Below, piece after piece: positions 25,026 through 33,000 of a DNA stretch of 39,543 nt (its first letter is position 1; the number at the start of each line of letters is the position of its first letter). The translations under genes and the position numbers were made by a program. The notes beneath the pieces were generated by a model, which worked only from the letters and a program-made list of their open reading frames with translations, was not told where the DNA came from and searched no databases. The stretch spans positions 1 to 39,543 of the forward strand of contig JAOTYB010000004.1 of the NCBI GenBank assembly GCA_029862065.1. The letters are read 5' to 3'. This DNA is from Acidimicrobiia bacterium (GTDB taxonomy: Bacteria; Actinomycetota; Acidimicrobiia; Spongiisociales; SHLN01).

Positions 25026-25724
25026 ATGGCAGAGCTTTTTCGCTTCAACACCGTCGATGTGATCGGGTCCTCCGGGGTGCGGCTGGAAAATGTGACCCTG
25101 GCGATCCCGGACTCGGGGATAACGGTGCTGGCCGGCCCCAGCGGCTCGGGCAAGAGCACCCTGCTGCGGTTGTGCAATCGCCTCGAAGCTCCCACCCGGG
25201 GCAGCATCCTCTATCGAGGGCGGGATCTGGCGTTTGAGGATCCGCTGGAGCTGCGCCGTCAGGTGGGGATGGTGTTCCAGAAGCCCGTGCTGTTTGCCGG
25301 AACCGTCCGCGACAACCTGGCCGAAGCCGATGGTGACGGGACCGGGTTCGAGGAGGCCCTCGACCGGACCGCTCTCGACGCTTCCTTCCTTGATCGACCG
25401 GCCGCCGACCTTTCGGGAGGCGAGGCCCAGCGAGTGTGCTTGGCCCGGGCGCTGCTGGCCAGGCCCGATGTGCTCCTTATGGATGAGGCCACATCGTCTC
25501 TGGATGGGGCGGCGGTCGGCCGGCTGGAAGGCCTGGCCACGGCACTGGCCCAGGACGGCATGCCCATCGTATGGGTGACCCACGATCTCGACCAGCTCCG
25601 TCGCCTGGCAGACCAGGTGGCGGTTCTGCTGGCGGGCACTGTTCGTTTTACGGGCGCGGTCGACGAGCTGAGTGCCAGCGATGATGCCGGGCTGCTTCGC
25701 TTCCTGGAGGGCGCCGATGCCTGA
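25026..25724 (+). CDS. fetA: FetA-type ABC ATPase (metal exporter)
   Basis: A 232-residue ATPase of the YbbL/FetA group, which pairs with FetB to export iron in Escherichia coli. Walker A is GPSGSGKST, the signature is LSGGEAQRVCLARAL, Walker B is DVLLMDEATSSLD, and the H-loop is WVTHDLDQ. QVGMVFQKPVLFAGTVRDNL (the Q-loop region) is typical of the group. The start is supported by the -10 hexamer TACCCT 7 nt upstream. The downstream fetB start overlaps its last codons by 8 nt. Which metal is moved in this organism is unknown. Confidence 0.92.
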   Translation: MAELFRFNTVDVIGSSGVRLENVTLAIPDSGITVLAGPSGSGKSTLLRLCNRLEAPTRGSILYRGRDLAFEDPLELRRQVGMVFQKPVLFAGTVRDNLAEADGDGTGFEEALDRTALDASFLDRPAADLSGGEAQRVCLARALLARPDVLLMDEATSSLDGAAVGRLEGLATALAQDGMPIVWVTHDLDQLRRLADQVAVLLAGTVRFTGAVDELSASDDAGLLRFLEGADA

Positions 25725-26511
25725 TTTCGCACCGGGTGATGTCGACTTCACAGGCCTAGCGGCTTCGTTCGTCATGATCGTGGTGGCGATCGTCCTGTCA
25801 CGGTGGAACAGCCTCGGCATCGAGAAGGGCATCGTGGTGGCGGTGGGACGGGCCCTCGTGCAGTTGCTGGGTATCGGGGCAGCGCTCGCCTTCATCCTCG
25901 ACCCCGAGCGCTCCCTGGTTCTCTCCTGGCTATGGGTGGGGGTGATGGTGCTGTTCGCGGCCGTGGTGTTGTCCCGTCGGGCCTCCGAGGTGCCCAACCT
26001 CTTCCCCATCGGGCTGGCGGCCTTCGTGGTGGCCGAGACCATCACACTGTCAGTCATCTTCGGGCTCGGGATCTTCCCCCTGGAGGCGCGAGTGCTCGTG
26101 CCGCTGGCCGGGATGATGGTGGGCAACTCGATGAACGCCACGGTGGTGGTGGCGCGGCGGGTGGTGGAGGAGCTGCGCGACAAACGCGATGAGGTGGAGG
26201 CCCGGTTGGCGCTCGGCCATTCGTCACGGCGAGCGTCCTTGCCCTACGTTCGGTCGGCGATTCGTACCGCCCTCACCCCGCAGGTGGAGACCACCAAGGG
26301 AGTCGGACTCGTTTTCCTGCCCGGGGCGATGACCGGTCTCATCCTGGCCGGGGTCGACCCGGTGGACGCGGTGAAGGTGCAAGCCGCCATCATGTTCCTA
26401 ATCCTCGGCTCGGTGGCCACCACTACTTCGGTGGTCGGGTTCGGAAGCGCTTCCCGGCTCTTCAGCCCCGACCACCGCCTCAGCTACATCGAGCGACCAG
26501 CCGGGACGTAA
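25717..26511 (+). CDS. fetB: FetB-type ABC permease (UPF0014)
   Basis: A 264-residue permease of the YbbM/FetB family (UPF0014), with about seven hydrophobic helices. Typical segments are LGIEKGIVVAVGRALVQLL (about 31-49), LAGMMVGNSMNATVVVARR (about 130-148) and KGVGLVFLPGAMTGLILAG (about 191-209). The start ATG25717 overlaps fetA and is preceded by GGAGGG at 25706-25711. Together with FetA it should make a homodimeric-permease exporter for iron or a related metal. It runs convergently towards glgC across 319 bp of repeats. Confidence 0.92.
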   Translation: MPDFAPGDVDFTGLAASFVMIVVAIVLSRWNSLGIEKGIVVAVGRALVQLLGIGAALAFILDPERSLVLSWLWVGVMVLFAAVVLSRRASEVPNLFPIGLAAFVVAETITLSVIFGLGIFPLEARVLVPLAGMMVGNSMNATVVVARRVVEELRDKRDEVEARLALGHSSRRASLPYVRSAIRTALTPQVETTKGVGLVFLPGAMTGLILAGVDPVDAVKVQAAIMFLILGSVATTTSVVGFGSASRLFSPDHRLSYIERPAGT

Positions 26512-26513
26512 TA

Positions 26514-26696
26514 CTTCCTTCCCCTTGAGGGGAAGGTGGACTCGGAGCTTGGCTCCGAGGACGGAAGGGGGGAGGGGGTGATGCTTCTCGCTTGAGCCGG
26601 ATGCTCTTCCTTCCCCTTGAGGGGAATGTGGACTCGGAGCTTGGGTCCGAGGACGAAAGGGGGAGGCGGTGATGCTTCTCGCTCGAGCCGGATGCT
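26514..26696. repeat. 92-bp tandem repeat, two copies, each with hairpins
   Basis: 26514-26605 (92 nt) and 26606-26696 (91 nt) differ by five substitutions and one indel. Each copy contains TTCCCC TTGA GGGGAA and the palindrome CTCGGAGC / GCTCCGAG (one mismatch in copy 2). It starts 2 nt after the fetB stop. No gene lies between 26512 and 26830. Confidence 0.85.
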
Positions 26697-26741
26697 CTTT
26701 GGCTTTGGGTGGTCGGGTGGTTCCTGGCCTCCCCACCCCGT

Positions 26742-26819
26742 CACCGCCTGCGGCGGTGCCACCCCGCCCTCAAGGGCGGGGAGAAAGAGGGTTGGGCCAC
26801 CCTGCCCTCGAGGGCGGGG
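26742..26819. terminator. Three consecutive hairpins before glgC end
   Basis: CACCGCC/GGCGGTG (26742-26758), CCCCGCCC/GGGCGGGG (26762-26781) and CCCTGCCC/GGGCGGGG with one G-T pair (26800-26819). They lie between the convergent fetB and glgC genes and may end transcripts from either side. None has a T tract. Confidence 0.5.
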
Positions 26820-26830
26820 AAGTGCAAGCC

Positions 26831-28066
26831 TTAGACCTCGACTTTGTCGCCTTTTCCGATGACGACGATGCCGGCTTCCGAGACGGTGTAGCGCTCGCGG
26901 TCGACGGCCAGGTCGACTCCGATCTGGGCGCCTTCCGGGACGACGACGTTCTTGTCGATGATGGCTCGCCTGACGATCGCCCCCCGGCCAACCCGGACCT
27001 TGTCGAGCAGGACCGAGTCCTGAACCTCGGCGTACGAGTTCACTCGCACCAGCGGGGACAGCACCGACCGCCGGACGGTTCCCCCCGAGATGATGGCCCC
27101 GTCGCTCACCAGTGAGTTGATGGCCATGCCAGTCCGGCCCTCCTCCTCATGCACTGTCTTGGCGGGCGGAAGAGGGCTGTTGGCCGTATAGATCGGCCAC
27201 TCCTGGTTGTAGAGGTTGAAGGTCGGCTCAACTGCCAGTAGGTCCATCGTTGCGTCGTAGTAGCTGTCGAGGCTGCCAACGTCGCGCCAATAGCCGCGCT
27301 CCCGCTCGTGGATTCCGGGGATGTCGAAGGCGGCGAAGTCGTGAACATAGGCGAGGCCGTCTTTGACGAGGGCCGGGATGATGTTCCCGCCGATGTCGTG
27401 GGCCGAGTTCTCGTCGGCGGCGTCGGTGCTCACGATGTCGACCAACACGTCGCGGTCGAAGATATAGTTGCCCATCGAAACGTACGCATGTGAGGGCTCG
27501 CCCGGGATGCTCGGCGGGTCACTGGGCTTCTCGAGGAATCGGATGATCTTGCCGGACTCGTCGGCTTCGATCACGCCGAAGTCACTGGCCAGCTCGATGG
27601 GGATGCGAGTAGCGGCGATGGTGATGCCTGCGCCATTTTCGAGGTGCTCGCCCAGCATGTGACGGGGGTTCATGCGGTAGATATGGTCGGCCCCGAACAC
27701 GAACACCTGGTCGGGGTCCTCATCCAAAATGATGTTGAGGTTCTGGAAGATGGCGTCCGCCGAGCCGGCGAACCAGCGGGGCCCGCGGCGCATCTGGGCC
27801 GGGACCGCCGCCACGTAATGGCCGAGGATCGGGGACAAGCGCCAGGTCATGGCCAGGTGCCGGTCGAGGCTGTGGCTCTTGTACTGGGTGAGCACAATGA
27901 TCCGCACGATCCGGGCGTTCACCAGGTTGGAAAGGGCGAAGTCGATGAGTCGATAGCGGCCACCGAAGGGGACGGCCGGTTTGGCACGGTCACGAGTGAG
28001 CGGAGCGAGGCGTTTGCCCTCGCCCCCCGCCAGGACCATCGCCATGAGCTTGGGCCTGCTTGCCAT
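26831..28066 (-). CDS. glgC: Glucose-1-phosphate adenylyltransferase
   Basis: A 411-residue ADP-glucose pyrophosphorylase, the committing step of glycogen synthesis: it makes ADP-glucose from ATP and glucose-1-phosphate. The nucleotide-binding loop [13 protein letters not shown] (12-24), [35 protein letters not shown] and [15 protein letters not shown] are in the expected order. The C-terminal left-handed beta-helix is present. The ATG start is 6 nt after a -10 TAGCTT. No other glg gene is nearby. It is divergent from nnrE over 47 bp. Confidence 0.97.
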   Translation of the reverse strand: MASRPKLMAMVLAGGEGKRLAPLTRDRAKPAVPFGGRYRLIDFALSNLVNARIVRIIVLTQYKSHSLDRHLAMTWRLSPILGHYVAAVPAQMRRGPRWFAGSADAIFQNLNIILDEDPDQVFVFGADHIYRMNPRHMLGEHLENGAGITIAATRIPIELASDFGVIEADESGKIIRFLEKPSDPPSIPGEPSHAYVSMGNYIFDRDVLVDIVSTDAADENSAHDIGGNIIPALVKDGLAYVHDFAAFDIPGIHERERGYWRDVGSLDSYYDATMDLLAVEPTFNLYNQEWPIYTANSPLPPAKTVHEEEGRTGMAINSLVSDGAIISGGTVRRSVLSPLVRVNSYAEVQDSVLLDKVRVGRGAIVRRAIIDKNVVVPEGAQIGVDLAVDRERYTVSEAGIVVIGKGDKVEV

Positions 28067-28113
28067 AACCCAAAGCTAGCGAACCAACCCGGGTCGGTCG
28101 CTAGCGTCGGAGG
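28067..28113. promoter_or_regulatory. Divergent leaderless promoters: glgC / nnrE
   Basis: TAGCTT on the minus strand (28073-28078) and TAGCGT on the plus strand (28102-28107) each stand 6 nt before their start codons. The nnrE side also has CGGAGG directly before its ATG, too close to act as a normal ribosome-binding site. Confidence 0.6.
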
Positions 28114-28827
28114 ATGGCGCCCGCGATACCCGTAGTTGATTCGACGTCTGTCCCGTCGGTGACGATGGAGCAGATGCGGGAAGTCGATCGAATCATGATC
28201 GAGGATCTTCACATCGAGTTGATCCAGATGATGGAGAACGCCGGCCGCAACTTGGCCCGGCTCGCGGTGGCTCGCTTCGCACCCGCCCGGGTGTTGGTCC
28301 TGGCCGGGTCAGGAGGGAATGGTGGTGGCGGCCTGGTGGCTGCTCGCCACCTCGCCAACCACGGTGTCGGAGTCGAAGTGGTGCTCGGCAAAGACCCGGG
28401 CGAGCTGGGGGACGTGCCTGCCCGTCAACTCGATGCCGTCGCCCGCATGGGTGTCCCCATCGTGGCCGAGCCCAGCCCTGCCGACCTCTACATAGACGCC
28501 CTGATCGGCTATTCACTCACCGGCAATCCGTGGGGGCGCATTGCCGAGTTGATTGAGTGGCTGGGCGGCCAACCCGAACCGATTCTGGCACTCGATACAC
28601 CCAGCGGCCTCGACGTCACTACCGGGGAACCGGGCACACCATCGGTGACCGCCACCGCCACGCTGACGCTGGCCGCTCCCAAGACCGGGCTGCTCGAAAC
28701 CGAGGTGGTCGGCGAGCTGTACCTGGGCGATATCTCGGTTCCGCCGTCGGTATACGACGTGTTTGGTGCGTCGATGCCGGTCGACCTGTTCGCCGAACAA
28801 GCGGTCGTTCGCCTCAGCCCTGGGTAG
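28114..28827 (+). CDS. nnrE: NAD(P)H-hydrate epimerase-like protein (YjeF N-domain)
   Basis: A 237-residue YjeF N-terminal domain protein; such proteins epimerise damaged R-NAD(P)HX so that a dehydratase can repair it. MREVDRIMIEDLHIELIQMMENAGR (20-44; key residues M20, D25, E41, N42) matches the family's helix. DALIGYSLTGNPWG and ALDTPSGLD (about 167-175) are typical. The phosphate-binding loop normally reads GxGNNGGDG; here it is GSGGNGGGG (65-73), with Gly at the first Asn (68) and at the Asp (72). No NnrD-type kinase/dehydratase domain is fused or nearby. The changed loop makes catalytic function less certain. The 3' end overlaps the WS/DGAT gene by 14 nt. Confidence 0.8.
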   Translation: MAPAIPVVDSTSVPSVTMEQMREVDRIMIEDLHIELIQMMENAGRNLARLAVARFAPARVLVLAGSGGNGGGGLVAARHLANHGVGVEVVLGKDPGELGDVPARQLDAVARMGVPIVAEPSPADLYIDALIGYSLTGNPWGRIAELIEWLGGQPEPILALDTPSGLDVTTGEPGTPSVTATATLTLAAPKTGLLETEVVGELYLGDISVPPSVYDVFGASMPVDLFAEQAVVRLSPG

Positions 28828-30361
28828 CGGCCGGCTTCTTGGCGGCGGGCTTCTTGGGAGCCGCTTTCTTGGAAGCCGTTTTCTTGGAAGACCGTGCTTT
28901 GGCCTTGCCGTTGCTCTTGGCACGCGCCTTGGGTTTCGGCCGAGGCTTCTTGGGGGTTGAGGCGGCCACCAGCTCTTGAAAGGACTCGTCGAGATAGCCG
29001 ATGAACCGGTCGAGGTCGGTCACCGAATCGGAGTCGGCCACCACTCCCCAGGCAATCTGGCCGTTGTAGGAGAACAGGGCAACGCCCACTCCGTGGTTGG
29101 TCCACAACGGCACCATCGGGTACTGGACCTCGAGCTTGGCATCGAGGAAGTAGATGGGGATCTGGGGTCCCGGGACATTGGTAACGGTCATGTTGAACGG
29201 CCGGACGTTGGTGCCGGCCAAACGCATCGCCGAAGCAAGAATCGTCGACGGAGTCCACGAGGTGGCCTGCACCAGCAGCGAGGCTCCCAGCGCCTGATTG
29301 GTCTCCTTGAGCTCGACGGTCTCCTGAGCGATCTGCTTGTAGCGCTGGCGTGGGGTCGAGAGATCGATGGGAAGGTCGAGCAGCCACATAGCCACCTGGT
29401 TGCCCAGACTCTGGTCTCCCTCACTGCGAACACTCACCGGGGCCATCACCCGGAAATCGAGCTCATCGGTGGGCGTGTCGTGGGCCAGCAAGTACTTGCG
29501 GACCGCTCCCGCCACCGTGGTGAGGATGACGTCGTTGATGGTTCCCCCGAAAGCGTTCTTGACGGCCTTGGCAGCCGCCAGGTCGGTCTGCATCCACTTG
29601 AACTCCCGGTTGGGGCCGATGCGGGCATTCAGGGGAGTCGGTGAGGCGTTTTTTAGCCATCCCGAGCTCAGGGCCTTGCTCATCGCTCGCAAGCGGACGT
29701 CAACTTCGTCGATGACTCCCGACACGGTGTCGCTCAAGTGGCGGACGCTGCGGACGGCTTGAAAGGGCATGGCCATCCGGCGCTGTGCCTCATCGGTCAG
29801 CAGTTGCATCTTGGAGGGGCTGGGCCGGGGCTCGAAGGCCGGTCCGGGCACCACTTCGGCCACCGGGAAGGGAGCCAGGAGCTCCTTCATGAGATCGACG
29901 CCGGCCATTCCGTCGATCATGCAGTGGTGGACTTTGGTGATGATGGCGATGCGGTCGTCCTTGAACCCGTCGATCACCCACAGCTCCCACAGGGGACGGA
30001 AGCGATCGAGTTTCTGCGAGAAGATGGTGCCGGTGAGGCGCTGCAGTTCGACGTCGTCGCGTTCGGCGGTGAGGGTGGCGCGCCGCACGTGGAAGTCAAT
30101 GTCGAAGAAGGCGTCGTCCACCCACACCGGGTGCTCCTCGATCGGCACCCAGTCGAGCACCTGGCGGTAACGGGGGATGTTGTGCAGCTTCGACTCGATG
30201 AAGGCCTTGATGCGGTCGATATCAACCGAGCCGTCCGGCGTCCGCAGCCCCCCGGGCGCGAATTGCATGACCCCGGCGACGTGGAAATGGGCGTTCCGGT
30301 CCTCCATCGCCAGGAATGTGCTGTCGAGAAAGGACAGGCGCTCGTAATGCGTCTCAGACAC
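28814..30361 (-). CDS. WS/DGAT-family acyltransferase with Lys/Ala-rich tail
   Basis: A 515-residue wax ester synthase/diacylglycerol acyltransferase, which joins acyl-CoA to long-chain alcohols or diacylglycerol to make storage lipid. The active-site motif HHCMIDG is at 145-151. PLWELWVIDG (about 123-132), NDVILTT and NVPGPQIPIYFLDAKLE are other family features. Residues 468-515 are an added tail made almost only of Lys, Ala, Pro, Arg and Ser (repeats such as KKAAPKKPAAKK), resembling histone H1-like tails. I chose GTG30361: AGGAG lies 6 nt upstream and the family begins near here. A -10 TACGAT (30382-30387) gives a leader of about 15 nt. Confidence 0.92.
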   Translation of the reverse strand: MSETHYERLSFLDSTFLAMEDRNAHFHVAGVMQFAPGGLRTPDGSVDIDRIKAFIESKLHNIPRYRQVLDWVPIEEHPVWVDDAFFDIDFHVRRATLTAERDDVELQRLTGTIFSQKLDRFRPLWELWVIDGFKDDRIAIITKVHHCMIDGMAGVDLMKELLAPFPVAEVVPGPAFEPRPSPSKMQLLTDEAQRRMAMPFQAVRSVRHLSDTVSGVIDEVDVRLRAMSKALSSGWLKNASPTPLNARIGPNREFKWMQTDLAAAKAVKNAFGGTINDVILTTVAGAVRKYLLAHDTPTDELDFRVMAPVSVRSEGDQSLGNQVAMWLLDLPIDLSTPRQRYKQIAQETVELKETNQALGASLLVQATSWTPSTILASAMRLAGTNVRPFNMTVTNVPGPQIPIYFLDAKLEVQYPMVPLWTNHGVGVALFSYNGQIAWGVVADSDSVTDLDRFIGYLDESFQELVAASTPKKPRPKPKARAKSNGKAKARSSKKTASKKAAPKKPAAKKPAATQG

Positions 30362-30439
30362 GTGATGCTCCTGTTTCCCTGATCGTACTCCCTTAGGCAA
30401 CGCTGCTCCAGGGCGGATAGTCTGGTATCGGAAGGGATC
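30362..30439. promoter_or_regulatory. Divergent promoters with leaders and ribosome-binding sites
   Basis: Minus side: TACGAT (30382-30387) and AGGAG (30368-30372) for the WS/DGAT gene. Plus side: TAGTCT (30418-30423) and GGAAGG (30430-30435) for the ACT gene. Unlike the leaderless pairs, both mRNAs here carry short leaders. Confidence 0.5.
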
Positions 30440-30817
30440 ATGACCGAGTTCACCATTCACTTATCCAACCGACCCGGCCAGTTGGCCAGTCTGGCCTCCA
30501 TCATGGCCGACGCTGAGGTCAACATCGAAGCGCTGGCCGCTTTCGGAGTTGACGACCTGGGCATCGTGCGGTTGGTAGTGGCTGATCCGGATGCTGCTCG
30601 CCGGGTCATCACCGAGGCCGGCCTGGTAGCCGAGGAGCGCCGGGTGGTCACCACCGTCCTTCCCCACCGGCCGGGGGCGCTCGCCACCCTCACGCAGAAC
30701 CTGGCAAATGCCGGTGTCAACATCGACGGCCTCTATGTGCTGCACTCCCACGACGACGAGATTGAGCTGGCGCTGGCCGTTGGCGATACCGAAGCCGCCG
30801 AAGCGGCGATGGCATGA
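30440..30817 (+). CDS. Double-ACT-domain protein
   Basis: A 125-residue protein of two consecutive ACT domains. The first starts FTIHLSNRPGQLASLASIM (4-22) and the second VVTTVLPHRPGALATLTQNL (69-88); both show the RPGxLA motif used to bind amino acids at the domain interface. No catalytic domain is fused, so it may be a stand-alone amino-acid sensor. The ATG is preceded by GGAAGG. Its stop overlaps the acyl-CoA dehydrogenase start by 4 nt (ATGA), so the two are translationally coupled. Confidence 0.88.
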   Translation: MTEFTIHLSNRPGQLASLASIMADAEVNIEALAAFGVDDLGIVRLVVADPDAARRVITEAGLVAEERRVVTTVLPHRPGALATLTQNLANAGVNIDGLYVLHSHDDEIELALAVGDTEAAEAAMA

Positions 30818-31989
30818 CCGAAGCTATCGTCCGGGCGGCCATCGATGGCCTGCTGGCAGAGCACGACCCGACCATTACTGCTCCCGAGGAGTTCTGGGAA
30901 GCTCAGTTCGATGCCGGCCTGGCCTGGGTCCACTTCGATGAAGCGTTTGGCGGCCTGGGAGTCGACCCCGGCTTCCAGCAGCAGGTCGACGCCGAGCTGG
31001 AGGCGGCCGGCTCCAGTCGCGACAACATCGCCCAGAACCTCATAGGGATAGGCATGGGCGGGCCAACCGTGCATGCGTTCGGCACCGACGAACAGAAGCG
31101 CACCTACCTCCGGCCGATGTTTGCCACTCGAGATATCTGGTGTCAGCTCTTCTCCGAGCCCGGAGCCGGCAGCGACGTTGCCGGACTGGCGACCCGGGCC
31201 GTACGCGACGGTGACGAGTGGGTGGTGAACGGTCAGAAGGTGTGGACCACCATCGCCCATCTGTCGCGGTGGGGGATGCTGGTGACCCGAACGGATCCCG
31301 ATGCTCCCAAGCACCAGGGCATGACCTACTTCATCCTCGACATGGAGGCCCCCGGGGTCGAGGTCCGGCCGCTTCGGCAGATGACCGGCGAAGCGGAATT
31401 TAACGAGGTGTACCTCACCGATGTGCGCATCCCGGATTCCGACCGGTTGGGTGAAGTCGGTGATGGCTGGCGGGTGGCCTTGGCCACGCTCATGAACGAG
31501 CGAGTGGCCATCGGCTCGATGGTGCGGCCGCGGGAGAGCGGGGCTATTGGGGAGGCCGTCGCCCTGTGGAAGGAACGGGGGGGAGGCACCGATGCCCAGC
31601 GCGATGCTCTCACCAAGCTGTGGATCGAAGCCGAAGTCAACCGGCTCACCGCCATCCGGGCCGGTCAAAACCGGACAAAGGGAACGCCGGGACCCGAAGG
31701 CTCGACCGGCAAGCTGCATTGGGCCGACCTCAACAAGCGGATCTACGAGTGGTCGGTCGACTACCTCGGGCCGGAAGGCATGTTGTTCCCTTCCTATGAG
31801 TACCGGGCTCCCACCGAGGCCCGGACCGATCACGACCTGCGCTGGTCGTTCCTGCGCTCCCGTGCCAATTCCATTGAGGGCGGCACCACCGAGATCATGA
31901 AGAACATCCTTGGTGAGCGGGTGCTGGGGCTGCCGGGCGAGCCGAGATCGGACAAGGATCTCCCTTGGTCCGAGGTTCCGCGCAGCTGA
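30814..31989 (+). CDS. Acyl-CoA dehydrogenase
   Basis: A 391-residue FAD-dependent acyl-CoA dehydrogenase, which introduces an alpha-beta double bond in an acyl-CoA. Family motifs are QLFSEPGAGSDVA (about 111-123), WVVNGQKVWTTIA (about 136-148) and the C-terminal GGTTEIMKNILGERVLGLP (about 358-376). A base residue position is plausible in the C-terminal domain, but the exact catalytic Glu is not certain from inspection. The sequence is closer to side-chain or branched-acyl enzymes than to the classic short-chain group, which is only an impression. It is coupled to the ACT protein and followed 1 nt later by an unknown gene. Confidence 0.93.
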   Translation: MTEAIVRAAIDGLLAEHDPTITAPEEFWEAQFDAGLAWVHFDEAFGGLGVDPGFQQQVDAELEAAGSSRDNIAQNLIGIGMGGPTVHAFGTDEQKRTYLRPMFATRDIWCQLFSEPGAGSDVAGLATRAVRDGDEWVVNGQKVWTTIAHLSRWGMLVTRTDPDAPKHQGMTYFILDMEAPGVEVRPLRQMTGEAEFNEVYLTDVRIPDSDRLGEVGDGWRVALATLMNERVAIGSMVRPRESGAIGEAVALWKERGGGTDAQRDALTKLWIEAEVNRLTAIRAGQNRTKGTPGPEGSTGKLHWADLNKRIYEWSVDYLGPEGMLFPSYEYRAPTEARTDHDLRWSFLRSRANSIEGGTTEIMKNILGERVLGLPGEPRSDKDLPWSEVPRS

Positions 31990-31990
31990 C

Positions 31991-32989
31991 GTGGACCGGA
32001 CCAAACTCCTCGACCTGGTCGAGGCCAGCGACTCCGATGGGCTGATCCGGTTTATCGACGGGATTTGCGCCGCCCGCGAGTGGGAGGCGTTGGCCGAGGT
32101 GCGGCACCGGTGCATCGAGGCGGAAACCCGGGGTCGGCAGTTGTTCGGGATCGTGCAATTCCTTGACTATCGCCAGGCTCTCGAAGCCCCACCCGGGCTG
32201 GCGGCCGAGGTACTGATCGAAGGGGCGGGCCGCTTTGCGCTTGGGCCACTGTGGGAGGTCGCCGCCTCCACCCACACCTGGGCCGAGCTCGCTCCCCACG
32301 TCCAGTCACCGAGGATGCGTGCCCTGGTCGCTTCGGAACGGGTGCTGCGGGGGGAGGCCGTGACCGACGACCTGGACGTCGAGGTGCTCGGCACGCCGCT
32401 CGAGTTGTTCGACTGGGAGCCGCAGTATCGCCTCGCCGACTACAAGTCGGACCGGGCCGACTTCCCCGGTCCCGACCCGGTCAGTCTGTTGCCGTTATCG
32501 GCGGCCGAAAGCACGCCGGCCGACGACCGCGACAGCGAGGACGCCCTCTTCGGGCTAGTTCGCACCTGGGTGGAGGAGTCCAGCGGCGTTGTGCATGTCA
32601 TAACCGTGGAAGGCACGGCGCCGGCGGCGGTCGCTGCCATCGCCTCGGAAGAGGTCTCAGCAGCCCAGGTCGGTTTCCCCCAGGCGCTGGCGCAGATGGC
32701 GTGGGCGGGAGCGAACGGCGGGGCTTACGGGTCGCGGCGGGGCGGGGCCGTCGGGCGGTCAGCAGCCTGGGCCGCCGTAGCCGCCATGGCCGATTTGGAA
32801 TGGCCGCCCGAACCGGCAGCCGTGGCCGGCGCTGGTGCCCGCCTCCAGTGGTGGCTGTGGGAGCCGGACGGCCGAGTGGGGGGTTGGCACCTCGGCCTAG
32901 CGATAGCGGATGAAGCCGAGGGCCTGGCCTGGGCGATCGGCGGTCGCGATGAGCTCGACGAGGCGACGACCCCGGATGGGTCGAGCTAG
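31991..32989 (+). CDS. Unknown protein in the ACT/acyl-CoA dehydrogenase operon
   Basis: A 332-residue protein of unknown function, cytoplasmic by appearance: no signal peptide or membrane helix. The N-terminal half is helical (LLDLVEASDSDGLIRFIDGICAAREW and following; first 20: LLDLVEASDSDGLIRFIDGI). The middle (about 130-175) is Asp-rich, and a Gly/Ala-rich stretch (GANGGAYGSRRGGAVGRSAA, about 237-256) precedes a Trp-rich segment (QWWLWEPDG) near the C-terminus. GTG31991 is chosen: it begins 1 nt after the acyl-CoA dehydrogenase stop, and the codons upstream lie inside that gene. Co-translation with the two upstream genes is the only functional clue. Confidence 0.75.
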   Translation: MDRTKLLDLVEASDSDGLIRFIDGICAAREWEALAEVRHRCIEAETRGRQLFGIVQFLDYRQALEAPPGLAAEVLIEGAGRFALGPLWEVAASTHTWAELAPHVQSPRMRALVASERVLRGEAVTDDLDVEVLGTPLELFDWEPQYRLADYKSDRADFPGPDPVSLLPLSAAESTPADDRDSEDALFGLVRTWVEESSGVVHVITVEGTAPAAVAAIASEEVSAAQVGFPQALAQMAWAGANGGAYGSRRGGAVGRSAAWAAVAAMADLEWPPEPAAVAGAGARLQWWLWEPDGRVGGWHLGLAIADEAEGLAWAIGGRDELDEATTPDGSS

Positions 32990-32992
32990 GGT
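32987..32992 (+). promoter_or_regulatory. Possible leaderless -10 (TAGGGT) for RDD gene
   Basis: TAGGGT lies 8 nt before ATG33001, its TAG being the stop codon of the preceding gene. Spacing is a little longer than at most other sites, so this is less certain. Confidence 0.35.
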
Positions 32993-33000
32993 CTCGCGCC

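Noticed and set aside
24972-26183. N-terminal extension of the DrrA-type ATPase by about 400 codons
   Set aside because: It lies antisense to fetA and fetB, both with firm motifs, and the family starts at about 24971, where a -10 hexamer is found.
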